Shown here one piece after another: positions 56,650 through 64,000 of a stretch of 64,000 bases of DNA. The notes beneath the pieces were generated by a model. That model did not search any database, was not told the DNA's origin, and saw nothing but the letters and a program-made list of their open reading frames with translations. Source of the DNA: Phenylobacterium sp. Root1290 (GTDB lineage: Bacteria; Pseudomonadota; Alphaproteobacteria; Caulobacterales; Caulobacteraceae). The stretch lies in NCBI RefSeq assembly GCF_001425305.1, contig NZ_LMEE01000001.1, forward strand, positions 1,502,183-1,566,182, written 5' to 3'. Numbering within the stretch: the first letter of the stretch is position 1; each line of letters begins with the position of its first letter. The translations under genes and the position numbers were made by a program.

Positions 56650-59600
56650 ATGAGCGACGAGAACGACAACGGCCGGGCCCCTGGTGGGCGAGCTCCCCTG
56701 ACCCTCAAGCCCCGCGGGGCTGGATCGGTCAGCGCGGGCACGGTGAAGCAAAGCTTCAGCCACGGCCGCTCCAAGACGGTGGTCGTCGAGACCAAGCGCC
56801 AGCGCACTCACTCTGCGCCGTCGGGGAATCTCGCCGCGCCGTCCTCGGCCGAGAAGCGCGCCTTCTCGCCGCAGCAATCGTCTGCGCCGCGTCAGTCGCA
56901 GGGCGGTTCGTCCTCGCACGATGGCTCGGGCCTGTCGGCCGACGAGCAACGCGCCCGTCAACGCGCGATCGAACTGGCCCGCGAGCATCAGGCCCGCCAG
57001 GCCGCCGAGCAGCGCGCCAATGAAGAGCGCGCCCGCGCCGAGGCTGAGGCTGCTCGCGCCGCTGCGGCCGCCGCCGCGGCTGCTGCAGCCAAGCCTGTGG
57101 AAGCGCCCGTGGCTCCGGCCGCGCCGGCTCCCACTCCCGCTCCCGCACCGGAAGCTCCTCGCGCTGAAGCTCCGGCTCCGGCCGTAGCGCCGCCCGCTCC
57201 GAAGCCGACGCCTGCGCCGACGCCCGCTCCGCAGGCGCCTGTCGCCCGCAGCGAAGCGCCCCGGAACGAAGCGCCGCGCAGCGAGCAACCTCGCAACGAC
57301 GCGCGCACCTCGGCGGGTCAAACCCGCACCTACGAACCGTCGCGCGAGCGTCGCGACGACCGTCCGACGACGACGACCTATCGTCCGGAGCGCGCCCCGG
57401 GCCGCTACGAGAACATGAATTTCGGCCAACGTGCGCCGCGCACGGACGCTCCGCGGCCGCCGCGTGACGACCGTGGCCCGCCGCGCGGCGACCGCCCGCA
57501 AGGCAATCGCCCGCAAGGCGACCGTCCTCAGGGTGATCGTCCCCAAGGCGACCGTCCTCAGGGCGACCGTCCGCGTCCGAGCGGCGAACCCGTCCGTTAT
57601 TCGGCCCTGGCGCCGCGTCCGGCTCCGGGCGGCCGTCCCGGTGATCGTCCGGGTGGTCCGCGCCCGGCGCGCGGCGCGGCTCCGAACGCCCCGCCCGCCA
57701 CGCCGGAAGTTCAACGCGCCACCCGCCAAGCTCCGCGCCCCGGCGAGGCCGGTCGCCGGCCCGACGACGACGAGGATACGCGCCGCAAGGCCGCGGCCAA
57801 CGCCCCGAACAAGGCGATCAGCCGTGTGAAGGGCGCCGCTCAGCGCCGTGAAGGCCGCCTCACCATTCAGGCTGTGGCCGGTGATGATGAGGGCGCCGTC
57901 GAACGGATGCGTTCGCTGGCCTCGGTCCGCCGGGCGCGCGAACGTGAACGCGAAAAGCGCAAGGGCGGCGGCCAGGAGCAGGCTCGCGCCGCTCGCGAAG
58001 TCGTCATTCCCGACGTCATCACCGTGGCTGAACTCGCCAACCGGATGGCGACGCGCGGCGTCGAGATCATCAAGTTCCTGATGCGTCAGGGCGTGATGCT
58101 GAAGATCAACGACGTGATCGACAACGACACCGCCGAACTGGTGGCGACCGAATTCGGTCACACCGTGCGGCGCGTCTCGGAAGCCGACGTCGAAGAAGGC
58201 TTCATCGGCGAAGAGGACATCGACGACAGCCTGGTCGCGCGTCCCCCGGTCGTTGCGGTCATGGGCCACGTCGACCACGGCAAGACCTCGTTGCTGGACG
58301 CCCTGCGTTCGGCCGATGTCGCCGGCGGTGAACATGGCGGCATCACCCAGCATATCGGCGCCTATCAGGTGCGTCTGGCCAGCGGCCAGGCGGTGACCTT
58401 CCTCGACACCCCCGGCCACGCCGCCTTCTCGGCGATGCGCGCCCGTGGTGCGGACGTTACCGACATCGTGGTGCTGGTCGTGGCGGCGGATGACGGCGTC
58501 ATGCCGCAGACGGCCGAAGCCATCCAGCACGCGAAGGCGGCCGGCGCGCCGATCATCGTCGCGATCAACAAGATGGATAAGCCCGACGCCAATCCGCAGC
58601 GGGTGATCAACGAACTGCTGCAGCACGAGATCGTCGTCGAAAGCCTCGGTGGCGACACCCAGGTGATCGAAGTCTCGGCGCTGAAGAAGACCGGCCTGGA
58701 AAACCTCATCGAGGCCATCCTGGTGCAGTCCGAAATGATGGACCTGAAGGCCAACCCGGACCGCACCGCGGACGGCACGGTCATCGAGGCCAAGCTCGAT
58801 CGCGGACGCGGCGCGGTTTCGACCGTGCTGGTCAAGCGCGGCACCCTGAAGCGCGGCGACATCGTCGTGGCCGGCGCCAACTTCGGCCGGGTTCGCGCCC
58901 TGCTGAACGAACGCGACGAGCAGCTCGACTCCGCCGGACCCTCGGTGCCGGTCGAGATCCTCGGCCTGGACGGTACGCCCAGCCCGGGCGAGCCCTTCGC
59001 GGTCGTGGAGAACGAAGCTCGCGCCCGTGAGCTGACCGAGTACCGCACCCGCGTGAAGCGCGAGAAGGCCGGTTCGCCGGTCGCCGCCGGCGTGACCATG
59101 GCCGACTTCATGGCCAAGCTTCAGGACAAGAAGATCTCTGAGCTGCCGGTCATCATCAAGGCGGACGTGCAGGGGTCGGCCGAAGCCATCGTCGGATCGC
59201 TGGACAAGCTGGCCACCGACGAGGTCCGTGCGCGGATCATCCTCCAGGGCGCCGGCGCGATCAGCGAAAGCGACGTCATGCTGGCCAAGGGTTCGGGCGC
59301 GCCGATCATCGGCTTCAACGTCCGCGCCTCCAAGCAGGCCCAGACCCTGGCCGAACGTGAAGGCGTGGAGATCCGCTACTACGCGATCATCTACGACCTG
59401 ATCGACGACATCAAAGGCGTGCTCTCGGGCATGCTGGCGCCGGAACAACGCGAAACCTTCCTGGGCAACGCGCGGGTTCTGCAGGTGTTCGACATCACCA
59501 AGGTCGGCCGTGTCGCCGGTTGCCGGGTCACCGAGGGCGTGGTTCGCCGCGGCGCTCGCGTCCGGATCATCCGCGACGACATCGTCGTCCTGGAACTGGG

Positions 59601-59751
59601 CACCCTGCGGACCCTCAAGCGCTTCAAGGACGAAGTGGCCGAGGTCGGCTCCGGCGTCGAGTGCGGGATGTTCTTCGAGGGCTTCCAGGACATCAAGGAA
59701 GGCGACGTCATCGAGTGCTTCAGCCTCGAAGAGGTTGCACGCAGCCTCTAA
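56650..59751 (+). CDS. infB: Translation initiation factor IF-2
   Basis: GTPase that brings initiator tRNA to the 30S subunit. The 1033-aa protein starts at ATG 56650. A long low-complexity N-terminus (about 1-440, rich in Ala/Pro/Arg with a GDRPQ repeat) precedes the IF2-N and G domain. GTP motifs: GHVDHGKTS (about residue 540), [15 protein letters not shown] and SALKKTG. Domains II-IV follow, with the fMet-tRNA-binding C-terminus ending [17 protein letters not shown] strong terminator follows, so the operon probably ends here. Confidence 0.98.
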   Translation: MSDENDNGRAPGGRAPLTLKPRGAGSVSAGTVKQSFSHGRSKTVVVETKRQRTHSAPSGNLAAPSSAEKRAFSPQQSSAPRQSQGGSSSHDGSGLSADEQRARQRAIELAREHQARQAAEQRANEERARAEAEAARAAAAAAAAAAAKPVEAPVAPAAPAPTPAPAPEAPRAEAPAPAVAPPAPKPTPAPTPAPQAPVARSEAPRNEAPRSEQPRNDARTSAGQTRTYEPSRERRDDRPTTTTYRPERAPGRYENMNFGQRAPRTDAPRPPRDDRGPPRGDRPQGNRPQGDRPQGDRPQGDRPQGDRPRPSGEPVRYSALAPRPAPGGRPGDRPGGPRPARGAAPNAPPATPEVQRATRQAPRPGEAGRRPDDDEDTRRKAAANAPNKAISRVKGAAQRREGRLTIQAVAGDDEGAVERMRSLASVRRAREREREKRKGGGQEQARAAREVVIPDVITVAELANRMATRGVEIIKFLMRQGVMLKINDVIDNDTAELVATEFGHTVRRVSEADVEEGFIGEEDIDDSLVARPPVVAVMGHVDHGKTSLLDALRSADVAGGEHGGITQHIGAYQVRLASGQAVTFLDTPGHAAFSAMRARGADVTDIVVLVVAADDGVMPQTAEAIQHAKAAGAPIIVAINKMDKPDANPQRVINELLQHEIVVESLGGDTQVIEVSALKKTGLENLIEAILVQSEMMDLKANPDRTADGTVIEAKLDRGRGAVSTVLVKRGTLKRGDIVVAGANFGRVRALLNERDEQLDSAGPSVPVEILGLDGTPSPGEPFAVVENEARARELTEYRTRVKREKAGSPVAAGVTMADFMAKLQDKKISELPVIIKADVQGSAEAIVGSLDKLATDEVRARIILQGAGAISESDVMLAKGSGAPIIGFNVRASKQAQTLAEREGVEIRYYAIIYDLIDDIKGVLSGMLAPEQRETFLGNARVLQVFDITKVGRVAGCRVTEGVVRRGARVRIIRDDIVVLELGTLRTLKRFKDEVAEVGSGVECGMFFEGFQDIKEGDVIECFSLEEVARSL
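57487..57573 (+). repeat. GDRPQ pentapeptide tandem repeat in the IF-2 N-terminus
   Basis: Five 15-base units (57487-57561) and a partial sixth encode [25 protein letters not shown] and GDRP. Units differ at silent sites (CGC/CGT, CCG/CCT/CCC, CAA/CAG), so the protein repeat is older than a recent slip. Confidence 0.85.
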
Positions 59752-59772
59752 GGTCGCCGCGCCAAAGTCATC

Positions 59773-59799
59773 AGGCCTCCGGGAAACCGGAGGCCTTTT
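59773..59799 (+). terminator. Rho-independent terminator after infB
   Basis: AGGCCTCCGG (59773-59782) and CCGGAGGCCT (59787-59796) form a perfect 10-bp stem with a GAAA loop, followed by TTTTG. It separates infB from the lipocalin gene. Confidence 0.88.
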
Positions 59800-59861
59800 G
59801 CATTTTGGAGCCAATTTTCGCTGTGGGCATTCCCCCTGCGTCCGCAAGATCAGGAGTTCGA

Positions 59862-60401
59862 ATGCGCATCTTTCTCGCTGCTCTCACCGCCTTGGTCGTC
59901 GCGGCCTGCGCCGCAGGCCCCGTCGGCAACAGCAATGTTCCCGAGCCGGCGAAGCGAGTGGATATCGGCCGCTATGGCGGCCTTTGGTACGAATTCGCGC
60001 GCTATGAGAACGGCTTCGAGCGTGACTGCGAGGCGGTCACCGCCGAGTACACGCTGCTCGCGTCAGGCGATGTGTCGGTCAAGAACACCTGCCGCGAGGA
60101 CTCCGTCCGCGGTCCGATCAAGGTGTCCGAAGGCAAGGCTCGCCCGGCTGGCGACCAGTTAGGCGCCAAGTTCAAGGTGTCATTCTTTGGCCCCGCTTTG
60201 CTGACCAACTACTGGGTGCTCGACCGCGGCGAGAACTACGACTGGGCCATTGTCGGCGAAGGCTCGGGCCGTTTCCTGTGGCTGCTGACCCGAGAGCCGC
60301 GGCCATCGGAAGAGATGCGCGCGCAGCTGTTGGCCCGGGTCGAGGCGCTGGGATACGACACGGACATGCTTCGGTACACGCAACACATGGCGACCCCTTG
60401 A
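59862..60401 (+). CDS. Lipocalin family lipoprotein (Blc-like)
   Basis: Outer-membrane lipocalin. The 179-aa precursor from ATG 59862 (behind CAGGAGTTCG) has a signal with lipobox VAAC (Cys at about 16). The first lipocalin motif is present as GRYGGLWYEFARYENGFERDC, and LTNYWVLDRGENYDWAIVGEGSGRFLWLLTR as the later conserved strands. Bacterial Blc proteins bind lysophospholipids or fatty acids. It overlaps the next gene by one base (TGATG). Confidence 0.92.
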   Translation: MRIFLAALTALVVAACAAGPVGNSNVPEPAKRVDIGRYGGLWYEFARYENGFERDCEAVTAEYTLLASGDVSVKNTCREDSVRGPIKVSEGKARPAGDQLGAKFKVSFFGPALLTNYWVLDRGENYDWAIVGEGSGRFLWLLTREPRPSEEMRAQLLARVEALGYDTDMLRYTQHMATP

Positions 60402-60910
60402 TGAGACTGCTGATCCTGGCGCTGGCCGCGCTTACCCTTACGGCCTGCGCCACCGCCCAGCGTTACGACGCCGCGGGCGACGTCCATGCGCTGCTGGTCT
60501 CGATCCGCGACAACGACAAGGCCGCTTTCGAGGCGCACGTCGACCGGCCGGCGCTTAAGCGCCAGATCGAGAGCCGGATGATGGCCGAGACGCGCAAATC
60601 GGGCGCGAACGATGGGTTGGCTGCGCTCGGCGCGCTGTTGGCTCCGACCCTGGCCGAGCTGGCCGGCGAGGCGCTGATCCAACCGACCGTCTTCCGCTCG
60701 GTGGCCGCCTATTATGGCTATGACGCCTCAAAGCCGCTGCCAGGCCCGATGGTCATCGGCGGCCAGCTGAAAACCGTCGGCGAGGGGCAGGTCTGCGTAC
60801 CGCGCAAGAAGGATGGTCCCTGCCTGCTCACCTTCACCCAGGAGCAGGGGACCTGGCGTCTCTCCGGCTTCGAGGGTGATCTTTCCATGCTGCAGACCAA
60901 GGCCCGATAG
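60401..60910 (+). CDS. DUF2939 domain lipoprotein
   Basis: 169 aa from ATG 60401, overlapping the lipocalin stop by one base. Lipobox LTACAT follows a short signal peptide (Cys at about residue 16). The mature domain with [35 protein letters not shown] is typical of DUF2939, a family of unknown function. It forms an envelope-lipoprotein pair with the lipocalin. Confidence 0.85.
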   Translation: MRLLILALAALTLTACATAQRYDAAGDVHALLVSIRDNDKAAFEAHVDRPALKRQIESRMMAETRKSGANDGLAALGALLAPTLAELAGEALIQPTVFRSVAAYYGYDASKPLPGPMVIGGQLKTVGEGQVCVPRKKDGPCLLTFTQEQGTWRLSGFEGDLSMLQTKAR

Positions 60911-60948
60911 GGCTAAGCTCTCGCCTAACGACGTTAGGGGAGGGCGCG

Positions 60949-61737
60949 ATGGGCTACGAAGCAGCGCTGGCGCAGTACGAGAAGTTCGCCTTCGACGACG
61001 GACGCTGGACGCGGAACGTCTACATGCGGGGCTCTGGCCCCGCGGTGATCGTCATCCACGAGATGCCGGGCCTGCATCCGCATGTGATCCGTTTCGCCGA
61101 CCGGGTCGCCGCCGCCGGGATGACCGTCTACTGCCCCCACCTCTTCGGCGACCCCGGCCGGCCGGCCAGCCATCCGCTCAGCGCCCTCACCATGCTCGGC
61201 GGCATCTGCATACGTCGAGAGTTCAACGTCTGGGCCAGCGACAAGTCGAGCCCGATCGTCGAGTGGCTGAAAGCATTGTCGCGCAAGGCGCACGCCGACT
61301 GCGGCGGCGATGGGGTCGGCGCGGTCGGCATGTGCTTCACCGGCGGCTTCGCCCTGGCGATGATGACCGAGCCGTCGGTCGTCGCGCCGGTGCTGTCCCA
61401 ACCCTCGCTGCCGCTGGGCGCTCGCCGCGCCGCCGGGATCGGCGCCTCGCCGGCGGAAGTCTCGTGCGCCCGCAAGCGGTTCGCAGAGGAGGGCCTGTCG
61501 ATGATCGGCCTGCGCTTCTATGGCGATCCCTTCGTGCCCGACGCGCGCTTCGACACCTACAAGCGCGAATTCGGCGACAAGTTCGAGGCGATCGAGATCG
61601 ATCCCAAGCACGCCGTTCCGGGCGGACTGAAACATCCGCATTCGGTCCTCACGATCAACCTGGCCGAGGATGGGCCGACCAAGGACGCCGAGGCGCGGGT
61701 CCTGGCCTTCTTCCGCGAGCGGACGGGCGCCGGCTAA
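60949..61737 (+). CDS. Dienelactone hydrolase family protein
   Basis: Alpha/beta hydrolase with a Cys nucleophile (262 aa). The nucleophile elbow is GMCFTGG (Cys129), a DLH-type Gly-x-Cys-x-x-Gly. [22 protein letters not shown] is the N-terminal oxyanion region, and a His near the C-terminus ([12 protein letters not shown]) may be catalytic. The substrate is unknown; this need not be part of an aromatic pathway. rbfA begins 93 bases later. Confidence 0.88.
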   Translation: MGYEAALAQYEKFAFDDGRWTRNVYMRGSGPAVIVIHEMPGLHPHVIRFADRVAAAGMTVYCPHLFGDPGRPASHPLSALTMLGGICIRREFNVWASDKSSPIVEWLKALSRKAHADCGGDGVGAVGMCFTGGFALAMMTEPSVVAPVLSQPSLPLGARRAAGIGASPAEVSCARKRFAEEGLSMIGLRFYGDPFVPDARFDTYKREFGDKFEAIEIDPKHAVPGGLKHPHSVLTINLAEDGPTKDAEARVLAFFRERTGAG

Positions 61738-61830
61738 GGCCTGGACTTCTTGACGTCGCGCGACTAGAAGCGCGCCCTTCTCCTGAGACGCCGCGTCCGA
61801 TCCGCGCGCCAGGTCGTAAGAGGCAAGTCC

Positions 61831-62268
61831 ATGAAACGCACCCCCCCCAAGGGCCGATCGGCCCCCGCGGGCCCGTCACAGCGCCAGCTTCGCGCCGGCG
61901 AACTGATGCGCCATGCCCTGGTCGAGATCCTCCGCGAAGAGGAGTTCAACGACGAGGCCATGGCCGGTGTCTCGGTGACCATCACCGAGGTCCGTATGAG
62001 CCCCGACCTTCGCCACGCCATCTGCTTCATCGAACCGCTCGGCGGCGAGCACGCCGACGACGTGGTGAAGGCCCTGAACCGGCACTCGAAGTTCCTGCGC
62101 GGCCGGTTGGGCCGGTCGATCGATATGAAGTTCACGCCGGACCTGAAGTTCCTGCACGACGAGAGCTTCGACGAGGCCGCCCGCATCGGCCGGCTGTTCG
62201 ACGATCCGCGCGTCGCCCAGGACCTGGCGCCGCAGCCTCCGTCCGACTCCTGGAAGGACGAGGACTGA
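61831..62268 (+). CDS. rbfA: Ribosome-binding factor A
   Basis: 30S assembly factor needed for 16S 5' end processing and cold growth. The 145-aa KH-like protein has the N-terminal [47 protein letters not shown] and [23 protein letters not shown], all conserved. The start is ATG 61831, behind AAGAGGCA. It overlaps truB by 1 base. Confidence 0.96.
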   Translation: MKRTPPKGRSAPAGPSQRQLRAGELMRHALVEILREEEFNDEAMAGVSVTITEVRMSPDLRHAICFIEPLGGEHADDVVKALNRHSKFLRGRLGRSIDMKFTPDLKFLHDESFDEAARIGRLFDDPRVAQDLAPQPPSDSWKDED

Positions 62269-63212
62269 TGGCCCGCCGCAAGAAGGGCGATGCGATCTCG
62301 GGCTGGGTCAATCTCGATAAGCACTACGACTTCGGCTCGACCCAGGCCGTCGGCCGGGTGCGGCGGATCTTCAACGCCCAGAAGGCCGGCCACGCCGGCA
62401 CGCTGGATCCGCTGGCCACCGGCATCCTGCCGATCGCGCTGGGCGAGGCGACCAAGACCGTTTCGTTCCTGATGGACGCCGACAAGGCCTATCGCTTCAC
62501 CATCGAATGGGGCCGCACAACCGCCAGCTTCGATCGCGAGGGCGCGACGACTGCGACCTCCGACGTGCGCCCGACCCCGGAGCAGGTCGCCGCCGTGCTT
62601 CCGGAGTTCATCGGCGACATCCAGCAGATCCCGCCGGCCTTCTCGGCGGTGAAGGTCGACGGCGAGCGCGCCTATGACCTGGCCCGCGCTGGCGAGACCG
62701 TCGAGCTCAAGGCCCGGCAGGTCTCGATCTACGATGCGCGGGTGATCGACGTTCCGGACGCCGACCACATCGAGATCGCGGTCGAGTGCGGCAAGGGCAC
62801 CTATGTCCGCGCCATCGTGCGCGACATCGCCGAGCGCCTGGGGGCCTGCGCCCATGTCAGCGCGCTGCGCCGGACCCGCGTCGGACCCTTCGAGGAGGAC
62901 TCGGCGATAACGCTGGAATTGTTGGAAGATTTGGGCCATAAGGCCCGCTGCTTGGAGGCATTGCTTCCGGTCGAGACCGCCCTGGACGACATCCCGGAGC
63001 TGGCCGTGACCGCCGAAGACGCTTTCAAGTTGAAGCAGGGACGGCCGATCGTTCTCGTTCCCCGACAGGTTGAAGCGCTCAAGGCCCGGCTAAGCCCCGG
63101 GACTCGAACCGTTTCGGCCATGGCGGACGGGGTCGTGGTGGCGCTCTGCGAGATGCGTGCGGGCAAGCTCGAGCCTTCGCGGGTCTTTCATCTGGAAAAG
63201 AGCGGAGACTAG
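62268..63212 (+). CDS. truB: tRNA pseudouridine55 synthase TruB
   Basis: Makes Psi55 in the T-loop of tRNAs. The 314-aa protein starts at ATG 62268. The catalytic Asp is in [22 protein letters not shown] (Asp47), and [39 protein letters not shown] and [20 protein letters not shown] are the other family motifs. Its position between rbfA and rpsO is standard. Confidence 0.97.
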   Translation: MARRKKGDAISGWVNLDKHYDFGSTQAVGRVRRIFNAQKAGHAGTLDPLATGILPIALGEATKTVSFLMDADKAYRFTIEWGRTTASFDREGATTATSDVRPTPEQVAAVLPEFIGDIQQIPPAFSAVKVDGERAYDLARAGETVELKARQVSIYDARVIDVPDADHIEIAVECGKGTYVRAIVRDIAERLGACAHVSALRRTRVGPFEEDSAITLELLEDLGHKARCLEALLPVETALDDIPELAVTAEDAFKLKQGRPIVLVPRQVEALKARLSPGTRTVSAMADGVVVALCEMRAGKLEPSRVFHLEKSGD

Positions 63213-63215
63213 CCG

Positions 63216-63485
63216 ATGTCGATTACTCTCGAGCGCAAAGCTGAGCTCATCAAGACCCACGGCCGTTCGGCCGGTGACACCGGAAGCGCTGAAGTGCAGG
63301 TGGCGATCTACTCTGAGCGGATCTCCAACCTCACCGAGCACTTCAAGACCCACAAGAAAGACAACCACTCGCGCCGCGGCCTGCTGAAGCTGGTCTCCGC
63401 GCGTCGTTCGTTGCTCGATCACCTGAAGAAGTCCGACGAGGGCCGCTATCAGGCGCTGATCGAAAAGCTGGGCCTGCGCCGCTAA
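63216..63485 (+). CDS. rpsO: 30S ribosomal protein S15
   Basis: S15 binds 16S rRNA near the central-domain three-way junction. The 89-aa protein ([20 protein letters not shown]) is full length, with [52 protein letters not shown] as the conserved core. It starts 3 bases after truB. A terminator-like hairpin (63499-63522) follows, before pnp. Confidence 0.98.
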   Translation: MSITLERKAELIKTHGRSAGDTGSAEVQVAIYSERISNLTEHFKTHKKDNHSRRGLLKLVSARRSLLDHLKKSDEGRYQALIEKLGLRR

Positions 63486-63498
63486 GGACCGAGAGGTC

Positions 63499-63522
63499 AG
63501 CCCCCGGGAAACCGGGGGCTTT
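63499..63522 (+). terminator. Terminator-like hairpin between rpsO and pnp
   Basis: AGCCCCCGG (63499-63507) and CCGGGGGCT (63512-63520) form a 9-bp stem with a GAAA loop, followed by TT. The short T-run suggests partial termination. Confidence 0.65.
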
Positions 63523-63544
63523 GCGTATCAGGCTCTATCTACAG

Positions 63545-63677
63545 CGCCGCTTCCTTCGCGACAGGCCGAAGGGAACAAAGCGGCGATCCGGGCGGTCCAA
63601 GTCAGGACGTCCGCTACACACCGAGGGTTCCATAGCAATCCTCATCGCCTGATCGTTTGGAGAGGATTTCGGAACCC
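63545..63677 (+). other. Two stem-loops in the pnp leader
   Basis: Stem one: CGCCGCTT-CCTTCG (63545-63558) with CGAAGG (63567-63572) and AAGCGGCG (63578-63585), with a 5-base bulge. Stem two: GGGTTCC (63625-63631) with GGAACCC (63671-63677), and ATCCTC (63638-63643) with GAGGAT (63662-63667). PNPase messages in enterobacteria have RNase III-cut leader hairpins for autoregulation; the same is possible here. Confidence 0.55.
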
Positions 63678-63732
63678 CGACGCCCTGTCCGCCCCCGTTG
63701 GGAATACGCCCGCGGGATGAGAAAGAAGCAAA

Positions 63733-64000
63733 ATGTTCGATATCAAACGCAAGACCATCGAGTGGGGCGGCAAGACGCTGACCCTCGAAACCGGCCGCAT
63801 GGCCCGTCAAGCTGACGGCGCGGTTCTGGCCACCTATGGCGAGACCATGGTTCTGGCCACCGCCGTCTTCGCCAAGAGCGCGAAGCCGGGGCAGGACTTT
63901 TTCCCGCTGACCGTCAACTACCAAGAAAAGTTCTACGCCGCGGGCAAGATCCCCGGCTCCTTCCCTCGTCGCGAAGGCGCGCCGAGCCAGAAGGAAACCC
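63733..64000 (+). CDS. pnp: Polyribonucleotide nucleotidyltransferase (PNPase), N-terminal part
   Basis: The gene starts at ATG 63733 and runs off the window after about 89 codons. The visible first RNase PH domain has [40 protein letters not shown] and [36 protein letters not shown], unmistakable PNPase. It degrades RNA 3'-5' using phosphate. The order rpsO-pnp is conserved. The C-terminal KH and S1 domains lie outside the window. Confidence 0.97.
   Translation, partial: MFDIKRKTIEWGGKTLTLETGRMARQADGAVLATYGETMVLATAVFAKSAKPGQDFFPLTVNYQEKFYAAGKIPGSFPRREGAPSQKET

Overview
The window is a dense, GC-rich stretch of bacterial chromosome. It looks like an alphaproteobacterium of the Caulobacterales (Caulobacter/Phenylobacterium type). 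The grounds are the mnmG-rsmG-parA-parB block with an internal parS site, a CenR-like essential response regulator, an NtrZ-type periplasmic protein, a DUF3576 lipoprotein, a CtrA-like box in front of ftsK, and alphaproteobacterial forms of GlnD, YlxR and IF2. I see no rRNA, tRNA, insertion sequence, prophage or CRISPR array, and no gene-free gap longer than 300 bases. The genus is inference.

Layout. 1-3203: the end of mnmG, then rsmG, parA and parB (tRNA and 16S modification plus chromosome segregation), with a near-perfect parS inside mnmG. 3325-8108, minus strand: holA, lptE, leuS and a DUF3576 lipoprotein. 8369-13407: small mixed units, namely ntrZ, a ThiE/TenI-like protein, the PLP-homeostasis protein YggS, an L,D-transpeptidase-fold protein, cenR, a Cys-rich anchored protein, xth and lolA. 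13490-17216: a membrane protein, GTP-type PEP carboxykinase and a serine hydrolase, lying between lolA and ftsK. 17263-21322: ftsK, a Pro/Glu-rich anchored protein, alkB and an HEXXH protein. 21335-24726: a sigma-32-type promoter, dnaK and dnaJ. 24767-31000: a TetR regulator, a GNAT, mutS, a HAD hydrolase and a soluble globin-coupled chemoreceptor. 31008-36679: glnD, murJ, trpS.

36761-45674: a universal stress protein, nfuA, a secreted hypothetical protein, tsaB, rimI, fur, and then the tightly coupled chain miaB-phoH-ybeY-corC-lnt, followed by an XRE regulator. 45894-50633: a large autotransporter with duplicated passenger modules, the clearest accessory gene. 50721-52776: metK, behind an operator-like palindrome, and trmB. 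52820-53371: ppa on the minus strand. 53511-64000: the transcription/translation supercluster rimP-nusA-ylxR-infB, then (after a terminator) lipocalin, DUF2939 and dienelactone-hydrolase genes, then rbfA-truB-rpsO and the start of pnp.

Most of the window is conserved housekeeping: replication and segregation, translation and RNA maturation, envelope biogenesis (LptE, LolA, Lnt, MurJ) and stress response. The best material for follow-up is regulatory or modular: the parS cluster, the CtrA-like box at ftsK, the metK operator, a probable attenuator in front of rimP, structured pnp leader RNA, a possible small RNA between lolA and xth, the autotransporter duplication, and the poorly known HEXXH and Cys-rich proteins. 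I did not find a convincing wholly new multi-gene system.
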